Notes: a model not told the origin generated them from the letters alone. A stretch of 64,000 nt of DNA from Chitinophaga vietnamensis (GCF_902167635.1 NZ_CABHMS010000011.1:126501-190500), one strand, 5' to 3'; counted from the stretch's first letter, positions 48,001-58,228 are shown. Made by a program: numbers and translations.

Positions 48001-48077
48001 GACTATTTTAGTAACTGCGAATTAAATATCAGGTATATAAACGATAAATATACAACGTTTATTAGTTTAATACACGC

Positions 48078-48899
48078 TTAGATGCGTTTATAGCCGGAAG
48101 GCATATTGAACGGGAAACTCAGCGGTGTATCAAAATCATAGCGGGTGAAGTCCAATGCTACTTTCGTTACATTTTTTTCTTCCACATAGATGCGCCTGGT
48201 GGTCGGGAATTTGTGGCCTGCTACAGTGGCATAGTCGCCATAGGTCATTTCGCAGGAACGTTTGCTGCCATTATCTTCTTTATCCATCACCTTGCTCTGC
48301 TGCAATACATAATCATCTGCAAATACATTGAACAGACTGATAAACTGTGGATGATCACAGCTGAAAGATACGATAGACGGGGTTTTCACGACCTGGAAGA
48401 TAGAATCGCCGAGGTACACCGGGTTACCGATCAGCAGGTCTTGCAAGGTTTTGAAATCAAAAGGAATATTCAGTTGTGCTGCGGCGTCCGACAGCTTGCG
48501 GAGCATGAGCTGTTTCTTCAACCGGTTATACATCTTGAGGCTGTCGGGTGTGATGGTGGCGCGTATCACTTCATCAATGATTGGCGCGCTGATAGAGATC
48601 CAGATCACGCTGTCTTTCTGCATGCGGATGCTCAGGGTGAGGCCATTGCGGCTGTCCTGTTCGTTCTCGAATGCAAATTTTGCACGGCCGGAAAAAGTGT
48701 TGAAGTTGATGTGATTGCCCTGAATGCCTTGCAGCATCTGGCTGGTGAATTTAGACAGTTCTTCCGAAGAAGAGCTGTCTTTATGTGCTGCTACCTTGTT
48801 GGTATCAGCAGCAGGAAATGTAGTGCGTGCCAGTTGTTTGGGATGACGGCAGGAAACGGCTGCCAGGCCTATCAGCCCCAGTATTAACATTAATCTCAT
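48078..48899 (-). CDS. DUF4292 lipoprotein
   Basis: 273 residues from ATG 48899. A lipoprotein signal peptide ends LAAVSC, with Cys17 as the lipid site. The mature part has the LolA/LolB-like pattern (INFNTFSGRAKFAFENEQDS, VIWISISAPIIDEVIRATIT, YDFDTPLSFPFNMPSGYKRI). The start overlaps the stop of the TPR gene by 4 bases (ATGA), so translation is coupled. Gene order TPR - DUF4292 - EnvC-like is a common Bacteroidota arrangement as I recall it. Function unknown; an outer-membrane assembly role is plausible. A longer frame upstream runs antisense-free through the TPR gene but is not homologous. Confidence 0.88.
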   Translation of the reverse strand: MRLMLILGLIGLAAVSCRHPKQLARTTFPAADTNKVAAHKDSSSSEELSKFTSQMLQGIQGNHINFNTFSGRAKFAFENEQDSRNGLTLSIRMQKDSVIWISISAPIIDEVIRATITPDSLKMYNRLKKQLMLRKLSDAAAQLNIPFDFKTLQDLLIGNPVYLGDSIFQVVKTPSIVSFSCDHPQFISLFNVFADDYVLQQSKVMDKEDNGSKRSCEMTYGDYATVAGHKFPTTRRIYVEEKNVTKVALDFTRYDFDTPLSFPFNMPSGYKRI

Positions 48900-50632
48900 T
48901 GAATGTATCTTTTTTCTGCAATCTTCCTGGCCAGGTCCACAGAGGATGCTCCTTTGTCTTTGGCCTTTTGCCAGTATTCGACTGCCTTTGTCACATCTTT
49001 CAGGTTGAAGAGAATATCTCCGTAGTGCTCCAGCAGATTCGGATTGTTCTGGGCTTCCGGGTATTGCAGTGCTTTCTCGATCCACACTTTTGCTTCGCTG
49101 TATTTTTCCTGCCGGAAGAGTATCCAGGCGTAGGTGTCCATGTAGGTCGGACTTTCAGGCTCCAGCTCCAGTGATCGTTTTGACATTTCAGCTGCCCTGT
49201 CGAGGTTTTCACCGCGCAGCGACAGGTAATAACTGTAGTTGTTGAGCACCACGGCATCTTTCGGGCGCAGGATCAGCGCGCGTTCATAACTGCTGTCTGA
49301 CTGCGGGTGCTGGCCCGTTGCGTGGTACGCATCTCCCAGTAAAGAATAAATATCCGCAATGAACTTCTTCTCGCCATTGCCTATTTCCAGCGCTTTATTC
49401 AGCGTATTGATCGCATCCGGAAATTGTTGCAGCAGGAAACTTGCTACGCCTTTGAAATAGTAGCCCATGAACTCTTTCGGGAAACGTTGCGTAACGGTAT
49501 CACTGAGCGCCAGCAATGCTTTGGTATTTTCTTCGCGGGAGTAGATCCACATCAGTTGATACCATACGGAGAAGCGGGAAGAATCCAGCTGCAAGGCTTG
49601 CTGGTAGCTGCTTTGCGCGCTGTCAAGCAAATCGCCCTGCGAATACAGGTCGCCTTGCAACGCATATGCTTTGGCATCTTTCGGATGCGCTTTGATGATG
49701 AGCTTCGTGAGCATCAACCCTTCCTGTAGTTTGGCAGTATCAAGCTGCATCATTTGCAGGTAAGGATATACGTACGCTACTTTCTCATCGATGCTGTAAG
49801 TAGGATTGGCAAAGGCTTTGGTAAGATAGCCCCAGTAAGTGGGGAGGTCGTTATTCTTTTTCGCGTAGGATGCCAATGCGATCAATGCGCGCGGGTTGCC
49901 GGGATCGCGCGACAAAATTTCGTTGTACACACGAACGGCATCCGGGAGATGATCATTGGCATCATATAATTCCGCCAGCAGGTAATAGTAGCGTATTTCC
50001 TGCGGGTTAGTATTGATCAGTTTCTGTATTTCGGCGGCGGCCTCATCTACCTTGCTCATTTTGAGCAATACTTTTTGTTTCTGGTAGGTGAGCTCTTCTA
50101 CGGTGCCGGTCTTTTTTTCCAGTTCATTGAAGGCTTCGAGCGCTTCCTCCGGTTCATCGGCCTTGGAGAGCAAGATGCCTTTGTTGAAGAGATAATCATC
50201 ATTATCAGGATACCTTGCTGCGAGGCGGGTGTATACGATAGCGGCGCTGTCGAACTGTTGATTGGCCGTGTAGGCATCTGCCAGGGTGATCTGGTACCAA
50301 TGGTTGGAAGTGTCCATGGAGGCGGCACGGCGGGCACAGCTAAGTGCATATGGGCCGTTCTGTATCTCCAGGAAGAGACGGGCCATTTCGTAATAGATGA
50401 CCGGATTCTTTTTATTCAGCCGCAGGTAATCGGAATACTGTGTGAGCGCGGTGCGGTAGTCGCCCAGCATTTTAGATCGCTGTGCCGCAAAGAAAAGGCT
50501 GTCTGCCCGCTGCTCGAGCAGTGCAGGATCCTTAATGGTGTTGCGGCTTTGGGCGGTAGTACGCCGGGTGCTGGTGCAAGCGGCCATCAGTATTATCCCG
50601 AATAGTCCTATAACGGTGAAGTGTACACGCAT
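48896..50632 (-). CDS. TPR-repeat lipoprotein
   Basis: 578 residues. The signal peptide ends LMAACTSTRR; Cys19 is the probable lipid attachment. The rest is a long tandem array of tetratricopeptide repeats, e.g. NPVIYYEMARLFLEIQNGPY, DSAAIVYTRLAARYPDNDDY, PDAVRVYNEILSRDPGNPRA and DSSYERALILRPKDAVVLNN. Such scaffolds bind partner proteins, here probably at the inner face of the outer membrane. It is 3 bases after dut and overlaps DUF4292, so it sits in the ispF-dut-TPR-DUF4292-EnvC gene string. Confidence 0.92.
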   Translation of the reverse strand: MRVHFTVIGLFGIILMAACTSTRRTTAQSRNTIKDPALLEQRADSLFFAAQRSKMLGDYRTALTQYSDYLRLNKKNPVIYYEMARLFLEIQNGPYALSCARRAASMDTSNHWYQITLADAYTANQQFDSAAIVYTRLAARYPDNDDYLFNKGILLSKADEPEEALEAFNELEKKTGTVEELTYQKQKVLLKMSKVDEAAAEIQKLINTNPQEIRYYYLLAELYDANDHLPDAVRVYNEILSRDPGNPRALIALASYAKKNNDLPTYWGYLTKAFANPTYSIDEKVAYVYPYLQMMQLDTAKLQEGLMLTKLIIKAHPKDAKAYALQGDLYSQGDLLDSAQSSYQQALQLDSSRFSVWYQLMWIYSREENTKALLALSDTVTQRFPKEFMGYYFKGVASFLLQQFPDAINTLNKALEIGNGEKKFIADIYSLLGDAYHATGQHPQSDSSYERALILRPKDAVVLNNYSYYLSLRGENLDRAAEMSKRSLELEPESPTYMDTYAWILFRQEKYSEAKVWIEKALQYPEAQNNPNLLEHYGDILFNLKDVTKAVEYWQKAKDKGASSVDLARKIAEKRYIQ

Positions 50633-50635
50633 TTA

Positions 50636-51079
50636 TCAGGATTTACCGGTATGACCGAAACCTCCGGCGCCACGATCAGTGGAGGTGAGTATTTCCACTG
50701 GTTGTAAAGCCACCTGAACAAAGGGAGCTACGATCATTTGTGCGATGCGGTCGCCAGGTTGTATTGTTTGCGGTTCGTTAGATAAATTGATCATAATAAT
50801 TTTGATCTCTCCTCTGTAGTCCGCATCTATCGTGCCAGGCGTATTGAGCAAGGTGAGGCCCTGTTTGATGGCGAGGCCGCTTCTGGGGCGGATCTGCGCC
50901 TCATAGCCCGATGGGAGCTCTATAAAAAGGCCAGTGGGCACCAAAGTTCTTTCCAGCGACTGGAGGGTGAGCGCTGTTTCCAGGTTGGCTCTCAGGTCCA
51001 TTCCTGCTGCATCTGCCGTTGCATAAGCTGGCAATTCGTTTGCCGACTTATTAATGATTTTCACAATTATTTCAGCCAT
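50636..51079 (-). CDS. dut: dUTP diphosphatase
   Basis: Hydrolyses dUTP to dUMP, keeping uracil out of DNA. 147 residues from ATG 51079 ([17 protein letters not shown]). All five trimeric dUTPase motifs are visible: [48 protein letters not shown], and the C-terminal glycine-rich [11 protein letters not shown] that closes the active site. It precedes the TPR gene by 3 bases and follows ispF by 46. Confidence 0.97.
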   Translation of the reverse strand: MAEIIVKIINKSANELPAYATADAAGMDLRANLETALTLQSLERTLVPTGLFIELPSGYEAQIRPRSGLAIKQGLTLLNTPGTIDADYRGEIKIIMINLSNEPQTIQPGDRIAQMIVAPFVQVALQPVEILTSTDRGAGGFGHTGKS

Positions 51080-51125
51080 TCTGCAAAGATATTTGATTAT
51101 AGTGACGATTACAGGATTAAAATGA

Positions 51126-51614
51126 TCACAGGTTTGACTTTTCCAGCAATACAGTGGCATAGGCCACTACGCCTTCTTCGCGGCCTACAAACCCAAGTTT
51201 TTCGGTAGTGGTGGCCTTTATGGATACGTCTTCCGCACTGATCCGCAGCCGGTCGGCAATGACAGCCTGCATCTCGGGTACATACGGTTTTATTTTAGGC
51301 GCCTGCAGGCAGAGGGTACTGTCTACATTCACTACGTGGTATCCTTTCTCGCCTATCAGCTGCGTGCAGCGGGCGAGCAATATTTTGCTGTCAATATTTT
51401 TATAGGCATTGTCCGTATCCGGGAAATGAGTGCCGATATCGCCCAGGGCCAGTGCGCCCAGCATGGCATCGCAGATGGCATGCAGTAAAACATCCGCATC
51501 GCTGTGGCCCAGCGCGCCCTTGTGATGCTGTACCAGCACGCCTCCCAGCCAAAATTCGCGGCCTTCAACCAGTTGATGAAAATCTACACCCGATCCAATA
51601 CGTATTCTGCTCAT
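51126..51614 (-). CDS. ispF: 2-C-methyl-D-erythritol 2,4-cyclodiphosphate synthase
   Basis: MEP-pathway enzyme making MEcPP for isoprenoid synthesis. 162 residues from ATG 51614 ([18 protein letters not shown]). The metal-binding GVDFHQL, the [20 protein letters not shown] segment with its histidine and aspartates, [12 protein letters not shown] and the late [17 protein letters not shown] are all typical. In many bacteria ispD or ispE is adjacent; here the neighbours are porV and dut. Confidence 0.97.
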   Translation of the reverse strand: MSRIRIGSGVDFHQLVEGREFWLGGVLVQHHKGALGHSDADVLLHAICDAMLGALALGDIGTHFPDTDNAYKNIDSKILLARCTQLIGEKGYHVVNVDSTLCLQAPKIKPYVPEMQAVIADRLRISAEDVSIKATTTEKLGFVGREEGVVAYATVLLEKSNL

Positions 51615-51725
51615 AGTATAAAATAATTTAGTGTTTGCCAATCCGCAAGGTAAGGCATAAAATAACAAATCCTTCCCGAAGGAAGGACTTGTTTTCAACA
51701 GTTTATAATTTTTAACAATTTCTGT

Positions 51726-52910
51726 TTACCATCCCGTCCGGCTATCTTCCCGGTCACGGGCGCCCAGGTCGAAGGTGAGCGTGAAACGCAGGGTATTGGA
51801 GAGCGGGTTCCGCTGGATGCCCGATCCGGAGGGCACCAGGTAGGAGAAATTAAGACCGAAGATATCATACTTGATACCCACGCCGGCCGTGAAATATTTC
51901 CTGTTACCCTTGTATTTATTTTCATTGAAATAACCGGCCCTCACTGCAAACTGCTGGTTGTACCAGTATTCCACGCCGGCGGAATACATCAGCTCCTGCA
52001 GTTCTTCCTTGAGGCCGCCGGGAGCGTCGCCAAAGGATGAGAAGATGCCTTCCAGCACGCTCTTGTTCTTGTAGTTACCGGAAGTATCCGGTGTAGGTAC
52101 CAGCAACTTGTTGATGTCGAGCGCAAAGGTAAGCTGGTTGTATTCATCCATGGCCAGCGTATAGGCGGCGCCGAGACCCAGGTTGGTAGGCAGAAAATCT
52201 TTATTCTGTGCCGAGCTGGTATAAGATATTTTCGTGCCGATATTGGTGATGGCAAAGCCCAGGTTGAGTTTATTCACCCGGCCATCATCTTTCTCATAAT
52301 CTTTCGTATAAAACCCGGAGAGGTCCGCTGCAAAAGCTTTTCCCGCTCTTACCGACTGATCGTTCACTACCTGCCCGCCAGCAAGGTTGGAGTAGATAAA
52401 GCGACCCGCCATACCGATAGAGAAATGCTCCGAGAGCTTACGGGCATAACCCGCATCCACCGCAAATTCGCGCGGATGGAAGTTACCCTGGTCCTGGTTG
52501 GTGACATCCCTGAAGTTGATGCTTCCCAAAGAAAAATATCTTAAAGAGCCGGATACGGCTTCCTTGTCGTTCAATTTCGTATAGCCGCTAACTGTAGCCA
52601 GGAACACATCATTCACCAGCTCTTTGAGCCAGGGCGTGTAGGTAACGGCCAGATTGGAATTTGTAGTGGCAAAAGGTAACTTCGACAGGTTCCAGTAGAT
52701 GGAAGAGGCATCGGGGGAAAGGGCAACACCAACGTCGCCCATGGCGCCGCTGCGGGCGTCAGGCGTAATTCTCAGGAAGGGAACGGCAGTATTAATAGTG
52801 TTTGTACGACCATCTATCTGACCAGTTGAGTCTATACGCTGGGCTGAGGTTTTTAAACTTGTGAAAGTACTGTAAATGAACACTAGGCTCAAAGTTACCT
52901 TTCGGATCAT
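51726..52910 (-). CDS. porV: Type IX secretion outer-membrane protein PorV (LptO)
   Basis: 394 residues with a signal peptide (about 1-23). Outer-membrane beta-barrel of the FadL-like fold that shuttles T9SS cargo from the translocon to the PorU sortase. The start INTAVPFLRITPDARSGAMG, then DVGVALSPDASSIYWNLSKL, is the PorV signature. Strand-rich repeats follow, with a C terminus SNTLRFTLTFDLGARD. It lies 108 bases after porU on the same strand, the expected partner, and 111 bases before ispF. Confidence 0.95.
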   Translation of the reverse strand: MIRKVTLSLVFIYSTFTSLKTSAQRIDSTGQIDGRTNTINTAVPFLRITPDARSGAMGDVGVALSPDASSIYWNLSKLPFATTNSNLAVTYTPWLKELVNDVFLATVSGYTKLNDKEAVSGSLRYFSLGSINFRDVTNQDQGNFHPREFAVDAGYARKLSEHFSIGMAGRFIYSNLAGGQVVNDQSVRAGKAFAADLSGFYTKDYEKDDGRVNKLNLGFAITNIGTKISYTSSAQNKDFLPTNLGLGAAYTLAMDEYNQLTFALDINKLLVPTPDTSGNYKNKSVLEGIFSSFGDAPGGLKEELQELMYSAGVEYWYNQQFAVRAGYFNENKYKGNRKYFTAGVGIKYDIFGLNFSYLVPSGSGIQRNPLSNTLRFTLTFDLGARDREDSRTGW

Positions 52911-53018
52911 GCAATGTTCGTATTTTGATAGGGTGTAAAAATAATCTTATTTATTATATAATTCGGAAAGGGGTTGATTAGGGCGAACGGTAACCATACG
53001 TGTCTTATTTGCATAGGT

Positions 53019-56000
53019 TTACAATAAAACTAATTTTCCGCCCATCATCTTTTTCTTGCCGTTACTGTTGATAGTTAGCCGGTAAAAATAGATGCCTGGT
53101 GATAATTTTGCTCCCGACTCACCAGTTCCATCCCAGGGCATTCCATCAAAACGGCTGCTGTCCGATATTATTGTGTTACGTATTGTTTTCATCAGCTGCC
53201 CGTTCACCGCAAAGATCTCCAGGCTTAGCTGCAATGCCTGTCCCTGCTGATTATGCACAAACGTAAACCGCGTAACATCATGAAAAGGATTAGGATAATT
53301 CCCCAATGCAGATACCATTATGGCTCCCGACCTTACTACTTCAAATTCGATTTCGGTTGTTGCTATGTTATTACACGCGTCCCATGCACTGATCCTCAGG
53401 CGATGTTTCCCCTCCGCGATATCTGACATAGGAAATGCTACAGTTCCTTTACTATAGCTATCCAAAGATGCTTCAAAATAATCATTTAACACAAAATATT
53501 CTGAATTATCCAGTACTGCCACCAGGTTATGCGCCGCCACATTACCGCTGATATTAATACCGGAACTGTCTGTAAGGTCTACCAATAATAAAGGGGAGAC
53601 ATTGACCACGTCTCCGTTCCGGAACAGGCGATTGTTAAGCCAGGCCTGTATCTGCGGGCCCGCCGTATCTTTCGCTGCCGCTCCGGCCGCAGTGGTGAAG
53701 CCTTTATAATAGCCATTGCCATCGATATCATTGTTACTGGTATAATAACTGATCTTGCCTGTACCGCTTGCGCTGGCGTCGGCAGGGATGGTAACAACAG
53801 CTGAAAAACGGCCACCAGACACGGTATGCGTTCCCCTGAACAATACGTGGTCCTGTACCCGGAACGCTGCCACCTGGCTGCCGGCGCTATTGCCCCGTGT
53901 CGTCATCTCGGCAGGGCTGTCATATATCGTCGTATATAGTACGCCGTTATACCCGCTGATCATCTGCCCCTGCATATCTTCCACATGGCCGCTGATCACC
54001 GCTCTGCGCAAGGCTTTCAGGGTATCGGCATTTCCGTTCACCGCTTTGCCGTTAATCGAATCTGTTACTACCCGGTAACGTGGAAAGGCCAGTTTAAGCG
54101 CCGGGTCTCCCAGTAACTGAAATTTACGGTTATTAATAATATCATTAAAGTTATTATGCGTTTGATTTTTAGCTTGCTGCAAAGCCGCGCCCAGACTGGG
54201 CATCAGCCCATCGGCGCCAGGCGTTGTCACGGCTCGCAGATAATTTTGGTGCATCAGGCGGTTGGAAGAGGCATACACCGCCCGGGTTGTGGTCATCAAT
54301 GCAATCGCGCCACTCCGCTGTTGCAGCAACACCTTATGCCCCAGCGATACTACCGCCGGGTTATCGAAGGGCGCAAAATCGCAGGAAGCCGTTACCAGCA
54401 AGGGCAGGCGGTCTTCATTGTGCCAGTCCGCAATGGTATTGGCATCTACCACGCTGGCTTCAGCCAGGCGCGAACTGTTGCCATGACCGCTGTAATTGAA
54501 GATGAGCACGCCCCTGTTAATGGCCGCCGCGATAGCTTTATTCACATCAGGATAGGCGCCATTCACTTTGGGCCAGGCATCGAGGTAAAGCTTGCCTGTA
54601 TTGAGTACCGGCGCTTCGATGGCAATACTGTCGCTCACTGATTCGGCATCACTGAAATGCAGGTTATTATCGCCTTCATCGGCTACAAAGGCAATGCGGT
54701 TGCGCCAATCGCCGAAATGTTGCGGCGCATCGTGATAGTGAATGATCTTGTCTACCGCCAGCGCAGCTTCAGCGGCGTTACGCGCCGGCAGGCGGCCGAT
54801 GCCCAGCGCCACTGGGTTTCGTATATCCGTTCTAGTTATATCGTCATTGTCTCCCAACATACCAAAGTAATCGTCTGTTACATAGGAGCTGAGCGGATTG
54901 AGGGCATTATCACTTTGCCAGGAAGGCACCTCATTGGTATTGTTCTTAACGCGGTAGCGGTAGTCGTAAGACGCGGCGCCAAACAACAGCAGGTAACGGG
55001 GCGCCGGGCCGCGATCATGCAACATTTTGAGAAAGTCGCGCAAGGCAGTAGGATCAGGCGATCCCGAAGCAAATTCATTGTATACCTGGTCCGTGCTCAC
55101 GACCAATACCTCCAGTTGATCGTGCTGGCGATGCCAGGCCGCGAGGCGCTGCGCTTCCGCCAGCAGTGTGCCGGTGGTGATGATCACCAGGCCAGCGGCA
55201 GCCGCAGCATGGATATCCTGGTTAGGCACGGCGCCTGCGGGATACGCCGCCAGAGCCTTGCCCGGATCAAATGCAACGTATTCGTGGAGGCGTTCGTTCT
55301 TCATCGTGAACACCAGCGAATCGCCCTGTTGTACGGCGGGTACCAACAACGGTTGTTGCGGATCAGTGACATCCCATATCTGCGTATAGGCATTGGTGTT
55401 ATATACGGCACAGCGGGCAGCGAGGCCGCTGCCGGCATATTGGGCGGAACGGAAAGGCAGGAAACCGGTTGCTGGCAGCACGGGAGCGCAAGCGGCCTGT
55501 ATCTCGAGGTAGTCCAACCATCCGCGGGCATTGTTATCTCCCGGCAGGAAGTCTACGGTTACCTGCAAGGCAGGATCGGAGGTATACACGCCGCCAGTGC
55601 CGGTAGCGGCGGTACCAAAGGCTTCAAATACGTTGCCGCTAACGGGCAACAGGTACACGGTGGCAGCAGCTTGTTTGTTAATGCTCACATTGAAATTGCT
55701 GCCGTTGATGCCGCGGGCGGCCGCACGGATATTCACCGTCACCGGGCCGCGCGCCGGTGATGGCAGCTGGAAATTATAGCTGTGGCGGATGCCGGCGGCA
55801 GGGTCCAGGCTGAACTCCTGCCCAAACCATTGTTTACCACTGCGCAGGAAATTGAGGCTGTCCCTTTCATAAAACTCGTGATAGTCGATAGTATAAACAT
55901 TAGCTTGCGCAGGAGATGCAGGACTGTCGGGCTTTATACGGGCGCCGGGCGCTTCAAGATTGAGAAAGTACCAGGCCGTATCGCTGTAGATATTGTACTG

Positions 56001-56411
56001 ATGGCTATAGGACTGTGTACCTGAATCGTACTGCCAGCGATGCGGGCCAGGGGCATAGAACAGCATATAGTCGTTACCGTTAAGCTGCCCGTCGCCGCCA
56101 TCGGCGGCGTAGAGGGCTACCGCTTGCAGGTCATCGGGGCGCGGCTGAGCATTCGGCTCCGGCAGCATTTGCCCGCCATTGCCATATAAGCGGATGTGCT
56201 GAGAAGAGATAGCGCTGGTGTTGATGCCCAGCTGTGCGAGCAGGGGCAGGTCGATGCGGTAAATGCCCGGCCCGGTCACGGCCAGCTTGTACCAGTTACC
56301 GGCGGCCAGCACGGAATGCGCCTGGTAACTGCGGGACTGCTGGCCATGCGCTTCCCTGGCCCCTGTGAAGGACATCAGTACAATGGTGATAAAAATACAG
56401 ATGACTTTCAT
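53019..56411 (-). CDS. porU: Type IX secretion sortase PorU (C25 gingipain-like)
   Basis: 1130 residues with a signal peptide. The C25 caspase-like domain has the catalytic dyad: His643 in FNYSGHGNSSRLAE and Cys677 in LLVTASCDFAPFDN. The C terminus is a T9SS-type sorting domain (GNYPNPFHDVTRFTFVHN and a final KMMGGKLVLL), which PorU is known to keep. PorU removes the C-terminal signal of secreted proteins and attaches them to surface lipopolysaccharide. Size matches known PorU (about 1100-1200). PorV follows; gldJ is divergent, 213 bases away. Confidence 0.96.
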   Translation of the reverse strand: MKVICIFITIVLMSFTGAREAHGQQSRSYQAHSVLAAGNWYKLAVTGPGIYRIDLPLLAQLGINTSAISSQHIRLYGNGGQMLPEPNAQPRPDDLQAVALYAADGGDGQLNGNDYMLFYAPGPHRWQYDSGTQSYSHQYNIYSDTAWYFLNLEAPGARIKPDSPASPAQANVYTIDYHEFYERDSLNFLRSGKQWFGQEFSLDPAAGIRHSYNFQLPSPARGPVTVNIRAAARGINGSNFNVSINKQAAATVYLLPVSGNVFEAFGTAATGTGGVYTSDPALQVTVDFLPGDNNARGWLDYLEIQAACAPVLPATGFLPFRSAQYAGSGLAARCAVYNTNAYTQIWDVTDPQQPLLVPAVQQGDSLVFTMKNERLHEYVAFDPGKALAAYPAGAVPNQDIHAAAAAGLVIITTGTLLAEAQRLAAWHRQHDQLEVLVVSTDQVYNEFASGSPDPTALRDFLKMLHDRGPAPRYLLLFGAASYDYRYRVKNNTNEVPSWQSDNALNPLSSYVTDDYFGMLGDNDDITRTDIRNPVALGIGRLPARNAAEAALAVDKIIHYHDAPQHFGDWRNRIAFVADEGDNNLHFSDAESVSDSIAIEAPVLNTGKLYLDAWPKVNGAYPDVNKAIAAAINRGVLIFNYSGHGNSSRLAEASVVDANTIADWHNEDRLPLLVTASCDFAPFDNPAVVSLGHKVLLQQRSGAIALMTTTRAVYASSNRLMHQNYLRAVTTPGADGLMPSLGAALQQAKNQTHNNFNDIINNRKFQLLGDPALKLAFPRYRVVTDSINGKAVNGNADTLKALRRAVISGHVEDMQGQMISGYNGVLYTTIYDSPAEMTTRGNSAGSQVAAFRVQDHVLFRGTHTVSGGRFSAVVTIPADASASGTGKISYYTSNNDIDGNGYYKGFTTAAGAAAKDTAGPQIQAWLNNRLFRNGDVVNVSPLLLVDLTDSSGINISGNVAAHNLVAVLDNSEYFVLNDYFEASLDSYSKGTVAFPMSDIAEGKHRLRISAWDACNNIATTEIEFEVVRSGAIMVSALGNYPNPFHDVTRFTFVHNQQGQALQLSLEIFAVNGQLMKTIRNTIISDSSRFDGMPWDGTGESGAKLSPGIYFYRLTINSNGKKKMMGGKLVLL

Positions 56412-56557
56412 TATCTTGTCCGTCGGTAAAGGATCGTCTCTACAAAGTAGATAAAATAGAAGATAAAAAAATTAAATATATCTTTTTTCTTCTTACAAAT
56501 CATAGATTTAACAGATATCGGGGGGCTTGTATGAGGGTTTCTTACAAATTAAATTAT

Positions 56558-56587
56558 TTCGCTATAAAATAAAAAAGATTACATTTG
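56558..56587 (+). promoter_or_regulatory. Candidate promoter of gldJ (TTC-N19-TACATTTG)
   Basis: TACATTTG (56580-56587) is an exact -7 match with TTC, one base off TTG, 19 bases upstream (56558-56560). The gldJ ATG follows 37 bases later. Confidence 0.6.
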
Positions 56588-56624
56588 CGTTTACTGTAAA
56601 TATAATCGACTAAAGCTGTATCGC

Positions 56625-58175
56625 ATGCGTAGATTAACCTCTTTATCATTGCTCGTAGGTACCAGCGTAATGCTATCCATGACTGCCTGTCATAAAGACG
56701 GCGGGGGACTTTTCGGCAAAAAGAAAGATAAATCTTCTGCTACCGGCTGGACGTATAACGACCCTAAGATGGGCGGGTTCAGCGTAGCCAAGAATAAGGA
56801 CCAGCAAACGGGTCCGGGCCTTGTGTTTGTACAGGGTGGTACTTTTGCCATGGGCGCCACGGAGCAGGACGTAATGGGCGACTGGAACAACATTCCACGT
56901 CGTATTACAGTTTCCTCTTTTTACATTGATGAATCAGAAGTAGCCAACGTGCACTACCGCGAGTACCTGTACTGGCTGGCCCGCGTATACAACGAGTCTT
57001 TCCCGGATGTATACCGCAAGGCTTTGCCCGATACGCTGGTATGGCGTAGTGAACTGGCCTACAACGAGCCGCTGGTAGAATATTATTTCCGTCACCCGGC
57101 ATACAACGACTATCCGGTAGTAGGCGTAACCTGGAAACAGGCCGTTGACTATTGTAAATGGCGCTCCAACCGTGTGAACGAAAAGCTGCTGATGGACAAA
57201 GGCCTGCTCTCCAAAGCAGACGTAACTAATCAGTCGGACGATAATACTTTCGATACCAAATCCTACATGGCCGGCCTGTACGAAGGTACGCCGGGCAAGA
57301 TGTCGAAAGGCACCAAAAGCGAATTTAAAAATCCTGATGGCACGCCGCGCAATGCGCAATTTGAAGATGGTATCATGTTGCCCAACTACCGCCTCCCTAC
57401 AGAAGCTGAATGGGAATATGCGGCGCTTGGCTACATAGGCCAGAACCCTGGCCCTTCCAAGAAAGAAGGCAAACACGGGGAAGAGCTCATCATGAACAAA
57501 CAGGTATATTCCTGGGGCACCAACACCAGCGGCCTGCGTGATATCCGCCGTGGTAACTGGCAAGGTCAGTTCCTCGCGAACTTCAAACGCGGCTCCGGTG
57601 ATAACATGGGCGTGGCCGGCGGCTTGAACGACCGTGCTTCTATCCCTGGTCCGGTACGCTCCTTCTTCCCGAACACCTTCGGTATCTATAACATGTCCGG
57701 TAACGTAGCTGAATGGGTACTGGACGTTTACAGACCACTCACCCCCATCGATGGCGACGACTTCAACTACTTCCGTGGTAACAAGTTCCAGACGGTATAT
57801 CAGAACGAAAACAAAGAGTTCGAAAAAGATAGCCTCGGTCACCTGAAAATGCGCGATGTAACAGATGAAGAAAGCGCCAACCGCCTCAACTACCAGAAAG
57901 GTGATGTGATCAACTACCTCGATGGCGACTCCCTCTCCCAGGTGGAATACGGTTATGGCGTAACTACCCTCATCAACGATAAATCACACGTAGTGAAAGG
58001 TGGTAGCTGGAACGACCGCGCCTACTGGCTCTCACCAGGCACCCGTCGTTTCATGCAGGAAGATATGGCCACCAATACCGTAGGTTTCCGTTGCGCAATG
58101 GACCGCGTAGGTAGCCCTGAAGGTAACAAGTTCAAAACTGGTAACCTGTTCCGCAAGCAAAGACAAAAACGCTAA
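56625..58175 (+). CDS. gldJ: Gliding motility / T9SS lipoprotein GldJ
   Basis: 516 residues. The signal peptide ends SMTACHKD, with Cys22 as the lipid site. The mature protein has an FGE-sulfatase/SUMF1 fold: GPGLVFVQGGTFAMGATEQD, SSFYIDESEVANVHYREYLY, YPVVGVTWKQAVDYCKWRSN, RLPTEAEWEYAALG, NMSGNVAEWVLDVYRP and VVKGGSWNDRAYWL. GldJ and GldK/PorK share this fold; the proximity to porU and porV and the length favour GldJ. It is needed for type IX secretion and gliding in flavobacteria. Ends at a perfect 16-base terminator stem. Confidence 0.9.
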   Translation: MRRLTSLSLLVGTSVMLSMTACHKDGGGLFGKKKDKSSATGWTYNDPKMGGFSVAKNKDQQTGPGLVFVQGGTFAMGATEQDVMGDWNNIPRRITVSSFYIDESEVANVHYREYLYWLARVYNESFPDVYRKALPDTLVWRSELAYNEPLVEYYFRHPAYNDYPVVGVTWKQAVDYCKWRSNRVNEKLLMDKGLLSKADVTNQSDDNTFDTKSYMAGLYEGTPGKMSKGTKSEFKNPDGTPRNAQFEDGIMLPNYRLPTEAEWEYAALGYIGQNPGPSKKEGKHGEELIMNKQVYSWGTNTSGLRDIRRGNWQGQFLANFKRGSGDNMGVAGGLNDRASIPGPVRSFFPNTFGIYNMSGNVAEWVLDVYRPLTPIDGDDFNYFRGNKFQTVYQNENKEFEKDSLGHLKMRDVTDEESANRLNYQKGDVINYLDGDSLSQVEYGYGVTTLINDKSHVVKGGSWNDRAYWLSPGTRRFMQEDMATNTVGFRCAMDRVGSPEGNKFKTGNLFRKQRQKR

Positions 58176-58192
58176 TAGCTTACTACTACATA

Positions 58193-58228
58193 AAATAAAA
58201 AAGGCTCCTCACGGAGCCTTTTTTATTT
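58193..58228. terminator. Bidirectional terminator between gldJ and bcp
   Basis: Perfect 16-base arms (58193-58208 and 58213-58228) with core AAAAAAGGCTCC and a TCAC loop; the right arm covers the bcp stop. A-run and T-run serve both strands. Confidence 0.95.

Noticed and set aside
48900-49085. Upstream extension of the DUF4292 gene
   Set aside because: It overlaps the TPR lipoprotein gene and would bury the lipoprotein signal peptide that begins at 48899.
54657-55760. 367-codon open frame antisense to porU
   Set aside because: Inside the PorU coding sequence, no recognisable domain, no start context.
56934-57842. 302-codon open frame antisense to gldJ
   Set aside because: Shadow of the GldJ reading frame with no recognisable features.
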